From the NCBI GenBank assembly GCA_964537285.1, contig CAZHZT010000023.1, positions 1 to 58,043 on the forward strand: a stretch of DNA of 58,043 nt, read 5' to 3'. The notes under the pieces were generated by a model. It saw nothing but the letters and a program-made list of their open reading frames with translations. It was not told the origin of the DNA and did not search any database. This DNA is from CAZHZT01 sp964537285 (GTDB taxonomy: Bacteria; Bacteroidota; Bacteroidia; Chitinophagales; Saprospiraceae). Below are positions 31,946 to 39,647 of the stretch, one piece after another. The position numbers and the translations under genes are program-made. The number at the start of each line of letters is the position of its first letter. The stretch's first letter is position 1.

Positions 31946-33613
31946 ATGAAAAATGTAATCTTACTCTTTTTTTTGTTCACGTCCTATTTTGCCTTGCAGG
32001 CCCAGGTGAATAGTACCGGAGGCAGAGTTTATCAAATTTTTCAGGATAAATGCGTAAGCTGTCATAATAATGCTTCTCCTGAAGCAGGGCTGGACCTGGA
32101 GGGAGAAGGGGGCAATGTAAACCAAAAAGCCCAGGATGTTTTTAGTAACATATTTAATGTTACGCCATTAAATGCTGCCGCGGCTGCCAATGGGGTGAAA
32201 TATATTTATCCTGGGAGGCCTGACAAAAGCTTCATTTTTAAAAAAATAAACCAAGGACTGGAACCGACCATTTCTCTTGAAAGTGGTGAAGAAGGGCCAA
32301 TGCCTCCTTCGGGTAATTCGCAATTGAGCAATGAGGAAAAGGAGCTGATCCGTCAATGGATCCTTTATGGGGCGCCTTCCAGCGGAGAGGTTATAGATGA
32401 ACAGCTTTTGGTCGATTATTATAATGGAGCAGGTGAAGCGAGTTTTCCTGATGAGCCACCGGCTCCACCTGCAGCGGGAGAAGGGTTCCAGATCAAAATG
32501 GGGCCTTTTTTTATCGAACCAGGCGGTGAAGTAGAGTATTTTCAAAAATATGAATTAGATCTTCCTGAAGATGTGGAAGTGGATCGTCTAGAAATGATTT
32601 TTTCTAATTATTCTCATCATTTTATTTTATATAATTTTACAGGTAATGGAGCAAATGCTATTCCTGATGGTCTTCGTTTGAATTCCAATCATTCGAATAT
32701 CAATGTCTTAGCTGTTGCACAAGAAACTTTTGATCTGGAGTTGCCTGATAAAACCGCTTTTTTCTGGGAAGATGATCTGGTCTTGGATCTGAATTCCCAT
32801 TACATAAATTATAATTTCAGCAAAGTGTATCAGGCAGAAGCCTATTTAAATGTATATACCCAGGATGTTGGGGTAGCGGTCCAGCAAATGGAAGCTGCTC
32901 TAATTGCGAACACTTCAATCTACATACCCAATAATGGAAATACAATTACCGAAACACAAACCGTCAATAACTTTGGGGGTGAATTATTTGTGTGGGGTTT
33001 AATGGGGCATACACATCAGTGGGGAACAGGCTACAAAGTTTATGATCGGGAGGATGGCGGCAAAGGTGAATTGGTTTACGATGCTTCCTGTCCTGGTGGA
33101 ATTCCCGGCTGTGTTTCACCTTTCTTTGATTATCACCACATTCCTATGCGTTATTTTGACGCGCCATTTTACAACATTAAATTTGGAGGCCCGGATGGCG
33201 GATTTATTCATGAAGCGACCTGGGAAAATAATGGTCCGAACCCTGTTTGGTTTGGCCCTACATCTGACGATGAAATGATGGTTATGATCGCCATGTATTT
33301 GGAGGATACAACGGGCCTGAATATTCCGAGCCAGCAAACGACTTCCTTGGAAAACATTTCTTCTATTACAGAAAAAGTTGATTTGTTTCCAAATCCAATG
33401 ACACATATGTCTAAACTTTACGTAGAAGAAGCCGTATTGCCTTTAAGGTTGCATATCTACGATGTCTTGGGCAAGCCAGTAAAATATATTTTTGAAGAGC
33501 AATCAGAAATGATTATTATTGAAAAAGATGGGATGTCTTCAGGGCTTTATTTTTATCAACTGGAGGATGGCATCGGAAGAAAATCGGAAGGAAAGTTAAT
33601 CATAAGGGATTAG
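31946..33613 (+). CDS. T9SS-secreted protein with cytochrome c-type heme site and PHM-like domains
   Basis: A 555-aa exported protein. After the signal peptide (about 1-19) comes a cytochrome c-like domain (about 25-160) with the heme motif CVSCHNN at about residues 36-42 and a planctomycete-type EGPMPPSGNSQLSNEEKELI segment whose Met may be the axial ligand. A second part (about 185-470) resembles copper type II monooxygenases of the PHM class: the SNYSHHFILYNF block (about 220-231) supplies a His pair, and VWGLMGHTHQWGTGYKV (about 350-366) a His-x-His site. The last 80 residues are a type A sorting domain (DLFPNPMTHMSKLYV, then IYDVLGKPVKY and GLYFYQL). A secreted redox enzyme is likely; the substrate is unknown. 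The stop codon lies inside a 30-bp MITE-derived palindrome. Confidence 0.78.
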   Translation: MKNVILLFFLFTSYFALQAQVNSTGGRVYQIFQDKCVSCHNNASPEAGLDLEGEGGNVNQKAQDVFSNIFNVTPLNAAAAANGVKYIYPGRPDKSFIFKKINQGLEPTISLESGEEGPMPPSGNSQLSNEEKELIRQWILYGAPSSGEVIDEQLLVDYYNGAGEASFPDEPPAPPAAGEGFQIKMGPFFIEPGGEVEYFQKYELDLPEDVEVDRLEMIFSNYSHHFILYNFTGNGANAIPDGLRLNSNHSNINVLAVAQETFDLELPDKTAFFWEDDLVLDLNSHYINYNFSKVYQAEAYLNVYTQDVGVAVQQMEAALIANTSIYIPNNGNTITETQTVNNFGGELFVWGLMGHTHQWGTGYKVYDREDGGKGELVYDASCPGGIPGCVSPFFDYHHIPMRYFDAPFYNIKFGGPDGGFIHEATWENNGPNPVWFGPTSDDEMMVMIAMYLEDTTGLNIPSQQTTSLENISSITEKVDLFPNPMTHMSKLYVEEAVLPLRLHIYDVLGKPVKYIFEEQSEMIIIEKDGMSSGLYFYQLEDGIGRKSEGKLIIRD

Positions 33614-33634
33614 GCTATTATTTTCCTGATCCCT
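33605..33634. repeat. 30-bp deletion derivative of the AGGGAT MITE
   Basis: AGGGATTAGG at one end and CCTGATCCCT at the other, joined through CTATTATTTT: the two terminal repeats of the 185-bp element at 45122-45306 and 51380-51564 with almost everything between them missing. It contains the stop codon (33611-33613) of the preceding gene. Confidence 0.75.
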
Positions 33635-33696
33635 AAAATAAGATACAATTATAGGAAGCTAACAGCCAATTAAGAATTAGGCAAAAACCGAAAATT

Positions 33697-35508
33697 ATGA
33701 ATCTAACACTTAAAGGACTTTTTCTTTGGGGAGTACTCCTCATTTTATCTTCTTGCGTTAAAACCACAGAATCTCCAGGTAGTGAAAAATCAGACACTAC
33801 AGCTACAGACAAAACACCCTCTTCTATTAAGGTCTCTGTTCGGCAAAACGGGGAAGCCGATCGATTAAACCCGATGCTTACCACTTCTGGATACTCTACC
33901 GATATTTTCAATAATATTTTCTTCCCTTTGATGGAATTCAATCCCAATACTTTAGAATATAACGGATTATTGGTAAAAGGAATGCCTGAAATCAAGTTTT
34001 TGGAAGATGGGCCACTTAAAGGAGGAAGAGCATTTACTTTTGAAATCAGGGAAGAAGCTAAGTGGGATGATGGAACTCCTGTGACCGCTGCGGATTATCT
34101 TTTTACCGTAAAGGCGATTTTTAATCCTAATGTAGATGCCGGTGTTTACAGAGGCTATTTACAGAGTATAAAAAAGATTGATTTAGATAAAGATAATCCA
34201 AAAATTTTTACGGTAACTACTTTTCCTGATTATATGTTGGCCTTGTATATTACGAGTAATTTTTCCATTTATCCTGAACATATCTACGACCCGGAGGGGT
34301 TATTGAGAGAAATCGATTTTGAAACCTTAACGGATTTGGAGAAAGCTGATGAATTTAGAGAAAATGAAAAACTTATCGCCTTTGCAGATGCTTTTCACGA
34401 TGTTAAATTCGCAAGAGACCCAGACTTTATCTCCGGGTCCGGTCCATACAAATTGAAGGAATGGATCAGTGGGCAAAAGGTAGTGATTGAGAAAAAAGAA
34501 AATTGGTGGGGCAACGCAGTAGGCGATCTTGAAAAGGAGTTTAAAACGTTCGATAACAGTCCAAATGAGATTATTTTTGAAATTATTCCCGATCAGACTG
34601 CTGCTGTCGCTAAATTGAAAGATCAGGGTATAGATGCCATGGGAGGACTTGATCCGAAGGCTTACCAGGACTTGAAAAAAAATGAGCTGGTTAAACAAAA
34701 CTTTAACTTTTTTGAACCTACTTTCTTACAATACTTATGGCTTCCCATAAATACACGCGATCCTTTATTAGCTGATAAGCGAGTTCGAAGGGCTCTTGCT
34801 CACCTGCTTGATCTGGATAAAGTAAGCGAAGAATTGTTGGAAGGGATGGGGCAACGCATTTCCGGTCCTTTTCATCCAATTCGTCCTTACTATAACAAAA
34901 ATTTAGAACCACGAGAATTTTCGGTAGACAAGGCAGCTAAGCTTCTAAAAGAAGCTGGCTGGGAAGATACGGACGGCAACGGGATTGTAGATAAGTCCAT
35001 TCAGGGACGCAAGCAGGATCTTAAGTTAACCTATCACGCTAGTCGCAATCCTACCGGGCGTCAGATTGGCGTGATGTTGAGTGAGAATGCCCGTAGAGTC
35101 GGAGTGGAAATCGAAGTAATAGAAAAGGACTTTAACGTTATTCTAAATGATTTGATTAAAAAGGGAAAATATCATATAGCACCGCTTCGTTCCAGGCAAC
35201 TACCAATGGTTGATGATCCTTACCAGGTATGGCATACAGATAATGATCGTGAAGCAGGAGGCAACTACACTGGTTTTGGAAATGCTAAATCAGATGCTTT
35301 AATTGAAGCTATTCGTGCTGAACTCGACGAGGAAAAGCGCAATGAATTGTTCAAAGAACTTCAAGAGATCATTTATGATGAGCAACCGGGAATTTTTCTT
35401 GTTGCCATCAAGGATGGAATTATAACGAATAAGCGTTTTGAAGTGAAGCCTTCGTCTCTTCGTCCCGGCTTTTTCCCCCGTAATTTTATTGCCGTTGATA
35501 AGGAGTAG
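33697..35508 (+). CDS. Peptide-type ABC transporter substrate-binding lipoprotein (SBP family 5)
   Basis: A 603-aa lipoprotein with lipobox around LILSSC (Cys near residue 20) and an SBP_bac_5 (OppA/DppA) fold. Visible marks are the early RLNPMLTTSGYSTDIFNNIF segment (about 54-73), the family stretch REEAKWDDGTPVTAADYLFT (about 125-144), RALAHLLDLDKVSEELLEG (about 364-382), DKAAKLLKEAGWEDTDGNGI (about 408-427), and YTGFGNAKSDALIEAI near the end. It captures peptides or similar solutes for the two permeases that follow on the same strand. A hairpin (35521-35566) between it and the first permease may lower downstream expression. No ATPase gene is adjacent. Confidence 0.9.
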   Translation: MNLTLKGLFLWGVLLILSSCVKTTESPGSEKSDTTATDKTPSSIKVSVRQNGEADRLNPMLTTSGYSTDIFNNIFFPLMEFNPNTLEYNGLLVKGMPEIKFLEDGPLKGGRAFTFEIREEAKWDDGTPVTAADYLFTVKAIFNPNVDAGVYRGYLQSIKKIDLDKDNPKIFTVTTFPDYMLALYITSNFSIYPEHIYDPEGLLREIDFETLTDLEKADEFRENEKLIAFADAFHDVKFARDPDFISGSGPYKLKEWISGQKVVIEKKENWWGNAVGDLEKEFKTFDNSPNEIIFEIIPDQTAAVAKLKDQGIDAMGGLDPKAYQDLKKNELVKQNFNFFEPTFLQYLWLPINTRDPLLADKRVRRALAHLLDLDKVSEELLEGMGQRISGPFHPIRPYYNKNLEPREFSVDKAAKLLKEAGWEDTDGNGIVDKSIQGRKQDLKLTYHASRNPTGRQIGVMLSENARRVGVEIEVIEKDFNVILNDLIKKGKYHIAPLRSRQLPMVDDPYQVWHTDNDREAGGNYTGFGNAKSDALIEAIRAELDEEKRNELFKELQEIIYDEQPGIFLVAIKDGIITNKRFEVKPSSLRPGFFPRNFIAVDKE

Positions 35509-35520
35509 TTTAGGGATAAG

Positions 35521-35566
35521 AATAAACATGAGTCATCCCGAATTATCGGGATGACTCATGTTTATT
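35521..35566 (+). terminator. Hairpin between binding-protein and permease genes
   Basis: 21-bp perfect arms (35521-35541 / 35546-35566) with an ATTA loop and a GTCATCCCGA/TCGGGATGAC core, a core also found in the hairpin at 39353-39392. Within an apparent transporter operon it probably attenuates rather than ends transcription, giving more binding protein than permease; this is an inference. Confidence 0.6.
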
Positions 35567-35606
35567 CATGTGGCAGTGTATCTGGTTTGGAGTATACTAC
35601 AATGAT

Positions 35607-37055
35607 ATGATTAAATATCTTTTTAAACGCCTTTTGTATTTTTTACCTACCCTGATTGTCATTTCCATGGTGGCTTTTGGTTTGAGCAGGTCCCGGCCCG
35701 GTGCCCAAATTGAGAAGTTTTGTGGTGGGGATCCTCAGGATCCATTGTCTGGGAATGTAGACCCTGTAAGGGCTGCAAATGAGTATAAAAACTGTGCTGA
35801 GAAGCTGGGCCTGGATAAACCTTTATTTTATTTTTCTTTTACTTCATCCGCCTATCCGGATACATTGTACCGAATTCTGAACAGATCACGTCGTGAAACC
35901 TTAAAACGTTTGATCGCTCAATTTGGGAATTGGCCGGAAATACAGAATTATTATTCAAAACTCACTACTGTTCAGGCTTCTTTACCGAAAGTAAGATCAC
36001 TGGAGGCTAAAGATATCATAATTGATATAAAGGGTAGCCTGAGGGTTTTATACGGAACACACGAAAGCCCGGTGATAAAGAGTAATCTGGATAGTCTTTT
36101 TCAAAAAACAGATCTTCTTGAAAAGCAGGATTCTAGCATTGAGCTTGGAAGCTTCGAAGATAAAATACTACAACTTAAAGCAGCTTTCAGGGAAATGGAG
36201 CAGAATGCCAGCCCTTACAGATTGTATATTCCTGTGGTTTATTGGAATGGATTTTCCAATCAATATCATAATTGGTTTTTCCGTTTTTTTACGGGTGATT
36301 TCGGGGTTTCGTTAATTGATCAACAGTCCGTGTCTAATAAAATTTTTAAAGCACTAAGATGGACGCTGATGATTAATTTTTCAGCCTTGTTCCTGGCGTT
36401 ATTTATATCTATTGGCTTGGGCGTTTACGTTGGTGGCCGAAAAGGTACTTTTATTGATCATTTGACAAGTTTCGGGTTGTTTACGCTTTATTCCTTGCCG
36501 ACATTTTGGATAGCAACCTTGCTCGTCGTTTTCTTAACGACAAAAGAGTATGGAGTGTGGCTGGATATGTTTCCGACAGGAGGCTTGTATTCTTTGGAGG
36601 AATCCGCTCCTTTTTGGAATAGGTTCTGGGATGTTGTTCACCATTTAGTACTGCCCGTTTTTTGTTTGACGTATCCGGCCCTGGCCTTTATTAGCCGTCA
36701 GGTTCGGTCGAATATGATCGAAGTATTAAAAATGGATTTTGTAAAAGCTGCCAGAGCAAAAGGGCTTTCTGCTAAGCGAGTGGTATGGCAGCATGCTTTT
36801 AAAAATGCTGTTTTTCCACTCATTACTATTAGTGCAAATATCTTTCGGGGCCTGATCTCTGGCTCAATAGTGGTGGAGTTCATCTTCAATATTCCGGGTA
36901 TGGGGCGGTTGGTGTATGATTCCATTTTTGATAACGATTGGCCAATTGTGTTTGCGGTACTCTTTTTAAGTGCTTTGCTGACTTTAGTCGGTAATCTGAT
37001 CGCAGATGTATTGTATGCCGTTTTTGATCCAAGAGTAAAATATGCAGAAGCCTGA
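35607..37055 (+). CDS. Peptide ABC transporter permease (OppB/DppB type) with large periplasmic insertion
   Basis: About 482 aa when started at 35607 (MIKYLFKRLLYFLPTLIVI), the standard OppB/DppB opening; the longer frame from 35568 reads out of the hairpin and was rejected. The first transmembrane helix is followed by an unusually long hydrophilic insertion (about residues 30-225), where ordinary family members have about 60-70 residues. The remaining five helices are standard: SVSNKIFKALRWTLMINFSA, FTLYSLPTFWIATLLVVFL and the EAA-loop region SNMIEVLKMDFVKAARAKGL (about 365-384), which contacts the ATPase. The C-terminus ends ADVLYAVFDPRVKY. It overlaps the next permease by 14 bases. Confidence 0.9.
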   Translation: MIKYLFKRLLYFLPTLIVISMVAFGLSRSRPGAQIEKFCGGDPQDPLSGNVDPVRAANEYKNCAEKLGLDKPLFYFSFTSSAYPDTLYRILNRSRRETLKRLIAQFGNWPEIQNYYSKLTTVQASLPKVRSLEAKDIIIDIKGSLRVLYGTHESPVIKSNLDSLFQKTDLLEKQDSSIELGSFEDKILQLKAAFREMEQNASPYRLYIPVVYWNGFSNQYHNWFFRFFTGDFGVSLIDQQSVSNKIFKALRWTLMINFSALFLALFISIGLGVYVGGRKGTFIDHLTSFGLFTLYSLPTFWIATLLVVFLTTKEYGVWLDMFPTGGLYSLEESAPFWNRFWDVVHHLVLPVFCLTYPALAFISRQVRSNMIEVLKMDFVKAARAKGLSAKRVVWQHAFKNAVFPLITISANIFRGLISGSIVVEFIFNIPGMGRLVYDSIFDNDWPIVFAVLFLSALLTLVGNLIADVLYAVFDPRVKYAEA

Positions 37056-38301
37056 AAATAGCAATCGTTGGAAAGGGAGTTGGAAGAATATTCGGAAGCG
37101 ACGAGTAAACCGTTGGGCTTTTCGGGTGCTCATTTTTATGTTTTTTGTGGCTTTGTTTGCGGATTTTATTGCTAACGATAAACCTATATACTGTAAGATT
37201 GAAGGTAAAGTATATTTTCCAATTTTTAAACAATATGGCGTGGACCTTGGTATGAGCCAATGGGAGCCGGAGTTTATCCGAAAGCTTTGGAATGAACACG
37301 AATATGAACAAGTTTTGTTTCCCATAATTCCTTATAGTGCCCGGCGGCTCAACAGTGCCAGCACATATCTGATTAGTCCGGTCGGGGAGCAGCCTGTAAA
37401 AGGCATCAGATACAGGCATTGGTTAGGCACCGACCCTATTGGGAGGGATGTAGCTGCGGGTATGATTTCCGGGGCTCGAATGGCGATGTTGGTAGGCCTG
37501 TTTTCCATGTTCATTGCCAGCTTAATTGGAGTATTTTTTGGAGCTTTGGGAGGATATTTTGGAGATGATCAGATACGAATGTCCCTTGTCCGGTTGATAT
37601 GTAATATTTTAGGGGTTATTTTAGGATGGTTTTACGGGTTTATGGTTCGTTTTTATGATGTCTTTGATTCAGATGCGCCGTTTACGGGAATTATTAAAGG
37701 AATTGGCATGGTGCTAATCTTTATCGTTGCAATGAATGGGATTGCATACTTGCTGGAAAAGACAAAGATTGGTAAAAGGAGGTTGCTCTTGCCTGTAGAT
37801 ATTTGGGTAATGCGCCTGATAGAAGTCTTTGACTCCATACCCTTAATTCTGGTCATTCTCGCATTATTGAGTATAGTGAATAAACCATCCTTCTGGTTTG
37901 TAGTAGGTATTATCGGTTTTGTTCGCTGGACGAGTATTGCACGCTTTGTTCGGGCAGAGTTTCTGAAAATCCGCCAACTGGAATATATAGAATCTGCAAG
38001 GGCTTTAGGGTTGAACAACTGGAGGATAATTCTAAGACATGCCCTGCCTAATGCCCTCTCTCCGGTATTGATTACCATTTCTTTTGGTATTGCCACGTCC
38101 ATTTTGATTGAATCCACTTTATCTTTTCTTGGTTTAGGTTTAGCCTCTGATTATGTTACCTGGGGGAGTTTGCTCAGAGAAGCAAGGAATAATTTCAGTG
38201 CATGGTGGTTAGCGATATTTCCGGGCTTAGGTATTTTTGTAACGGTAACTGCTTTTAATTTGATCGGGGAAGCCTATTCTGAAGTATTTCGAAGAAGCTG
38301 A
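37042..38301 (+). CDS. Peptide ABC transporter permease (OppC/DppC type)
   Basis: A 419-aa inner-membrane protein. It shows an N-terminal cytoplasmic RRVNRWAFRVLIFMFFVALF helix (about 20-39), a long periplasmic loop (about 50-130) ending in the family motif HWLGTDPIGRDVAAGMISGA (about 131-150), and the transmembrane core. The EAA loop reads REFL-type: VRAEFLKIRQLEYIESARAL (about 308-327). Compared with typical OppC proteins (about 290-310 aa), extra residues lie in an inserted hydrophobic segment (about 185-255) between helices. The start codon lies within the end of the preceding permease gene (14-base overlap), so the two are translationally coupled. Confidence 0.9.
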   Translation: MQKPENSNRWKGSWKNIRKRRVNRWAFRVLIFMFFVALFADFIANDKPIYCKIEGKVYFPIFKQYGVDLGMSQWEPEFIRKLWNEHEYEQVLFPIIPYSARRLNSASTYLISPVGEQPVKGIRYRHWLGTDPIGRDVAAGMISGARMAMLVGLFSMFIASLIGVFFGALGGYFGDDQIRMSLVRLICNILGVILGWFYGFMVRFYDVFDSDAPFTGIIKGIGMVLIFIVAMNGIAYLLEKTKIGKRRLLLPVDIWVMRLIEVFDSIPLILVILALLSIVNKPSFWFVVGIIGFVRWTSIARFVRAEFLKIRQLEYIESARALGLNNWRIILRHALPNALSPVLITISFGIATSILIESTLSFLGLGLASDYVTWGSLLREARNNFSAWWLAIFPGLGIFVTVTAFNLIGEAYSEVFRRS

Positions 38302-38370
38302 GGGGAATTTTAAAGGATTTTTAAACCTTCCTGCTAAGGGTATCGATAGTTTATACAACTTAAGCCCTCT

Positions 38371-39324
38371 CTACAATGGAATGCGTTTTCCTTGCTCTGC
38401 GAGTTTAAAGCCATTTTTAAGGACCTGTTTACGGGCTTCACTTTCGGGCCTAAGTACAGGGTTGGTATGATTAAAGTGGATGAAATAGACTTTTTCTTTC
38501 AATGCATCAGGTAGTTTTTGGAATAGCTGCATGCTTTCTTCAATAAAAGGGTGAGGGATCTCGCTCATGTCTCTTCCCGGGATTTCGCCATTTTTAAAAA
38601 AGGTTCCGTCGATAAAGGCCATGTCTACCTTTTGGATCTCCTCGATTATGTTCCGGTTCCATTTCCCCCATTTGTCAATGTCGGGGATGAAAAGAATGGT
38701 ACGCTTTGGACCTTCAATTTTGAAACCGACTGTTTCGGAGTACTCATCCCGATGAGGTACCAGGAAAGGAGAAACTTTAAGATTGGGATTTAATCTGATT
38801 AAAGAATCTGCCTGAAGGGGCTGTAATTTTATATTTTTCAATTGCACTAATTGACTCCAGGGGCCATTATTGTTTAAAAAGTACTTCATCCTGGGCATAG
38901 CAAAAACCGGAATTTTGCTGGCCCCCATTACTTCTCTGCCCAAATGCATCAAGCCTGTATAATGACCAATATGGGCATGGGTAAGAAAAATTCCCGAAAG
39001 CTCAGGCTGAGAAGGTTCGCTTTGCAAGGTTTGTAATTGATGTTTGAAGTCGGGGGTGGCATCAAATAGCCAGCACTGAGCTGTTTCGGGCCAGACGATG
39101 CCAAGAGAGGTTACCCATTTAGGATTGGTTTGTTTGTCCCAAACGGAGGTACAACAAGCTTTTTGACAGGCAGCCTGGGGATAGCCGGCATCCTGGGCTA
39201 TGCCCAGGATGATTAGGTATGGTTCGGAAGGGGCTTTCTGAGGTTCGATGGGAGAGGAGGGATTACAGCCTATATATAAAATGAGTAATAGACTGAAAGG
39301 AAATTTCCAGTAATGCATTTTCAA
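38371..39324 (-). CDS. PqqB-like MBL-fold hydrolase, lipoprotein
   Basis: A 317-aa predicted lipoprotein (lipobox around LILYIGC, Cys near 19) of the metallo-beta-lactamase fold. After the signal, LIILGIAQDAGYPQAACQKA matches the opening of the PqqB family. The metal site is partly altered: the usual HxHxDH appears as LTHAHIGHYTGLMHLG (about 115-130), with Ile in place of Asp but His-x-His and a following His preserved. IPVFAMPRMKYFLNNNGPWS and FIDGTFF are further family marks. No other PQQ genes are nearby, so PQQ synthesis is unlikely; relatives are annotated as generic hydrolases. It converges on the transporter genes. Confidence 0.85.
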   Translation of the reverse strand: MKMHYWKFPFSLLLILYIGCNPSSPIEPQKAPSEPYLIILGIAQDAGYPQAACQKACCTSVWDKQTNPKWVTSLGIVWPETAQCWLFDATPDFKHQLQTLQSEPSQPELSGIFLTHAHIGHYTGLMHLGREVMGASKIPVFAMPRMKYFLNNNGPWSQLVQLKNIKLQPLQADSLIRLNPNLKVSPFLVPHRDEYSETVGFKIEGPKRTILFIPDIDKWGKWNRNIIEEIQKVDMAFIDGTFFKNGEIPGRDMSEIPHPFIEESMQLFQKLPDALKEKVYFIHFNHTNPVLRPESEARKQVLKNGFKLAEQGKRIPL

Positions 39325-39352
39325 ATATTTTTGAATAACTTTAGATGTTTTT

Positions 39353-39392
39353 AAATATGGGTCATCCCGAATTTTCGGGATGACCCATATTT
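39353..39392. terminator. Hairpin with GTCATCCCGA core
   Basis: 18-bp perfect arms (39353-39370 / 39375-39392) with an ATTT loop, sharing the GTCATCCCGA core with 35521-35566. It lies between two minus-strand genes, 3' of the molybdopterin enzyme and 5' of the PqqB-like gene. Confidence 0.65.
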
Positions 39393-39432
39393 AGTAAATG
39401 GCTTTTCAAAGAGTTGTTAATCAATGAGGTAT

Positions 39433-39620
39433 CTACTTTTTTCTTGATAAAAAAGTAGCAAAAAATCAAGGCTGTATTCAATTCTTAACGCTTTTTGTCC
39501 CGAACTTGATTCGGGACAAAAAGCTAAATTGAATAAGGCCGGTCCTAATGTATTGATTTACAGCATCTATTATAAGCTATTTTGACAACATGGAGTTTCT
39601 TAAAATTCGAGATGACTCAT
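39433..39620. repeat. Composite repeat: two hairpins plus dispersed repeat copy 2
   Basis: Three parts: a hairpin CTACTTTTT...AAAAAGTAG (39433-39459) followed by CAAAAAATCAAGG, a short motif common in Bacteroidota intergenic DNA; a hairpin GCTTTTTGTCCCGA/TCGGGACAAAAAGC (39490-39503 / 39511-39524), embedded in flanks that also pair (TATTCAATT with AAATTGAATA); and the segment 39518-39620 that recurs at 23-124. Together they fill the 320-base gap before the molybdopterin oxidoreductase stop codon; no gene is present. Confidence 0.75.
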
Positions 39621-39647
39621 GCTTTACAGCTTCTTGGAAAACTATTC

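Noticed and set aside
35568..35606. Upstream start of the OppB-type permease
   Set aside because: The extra 13 residues arise next to the hairpin and are unlike the family; MIKYLFKRLLYFLP is the normal opening.
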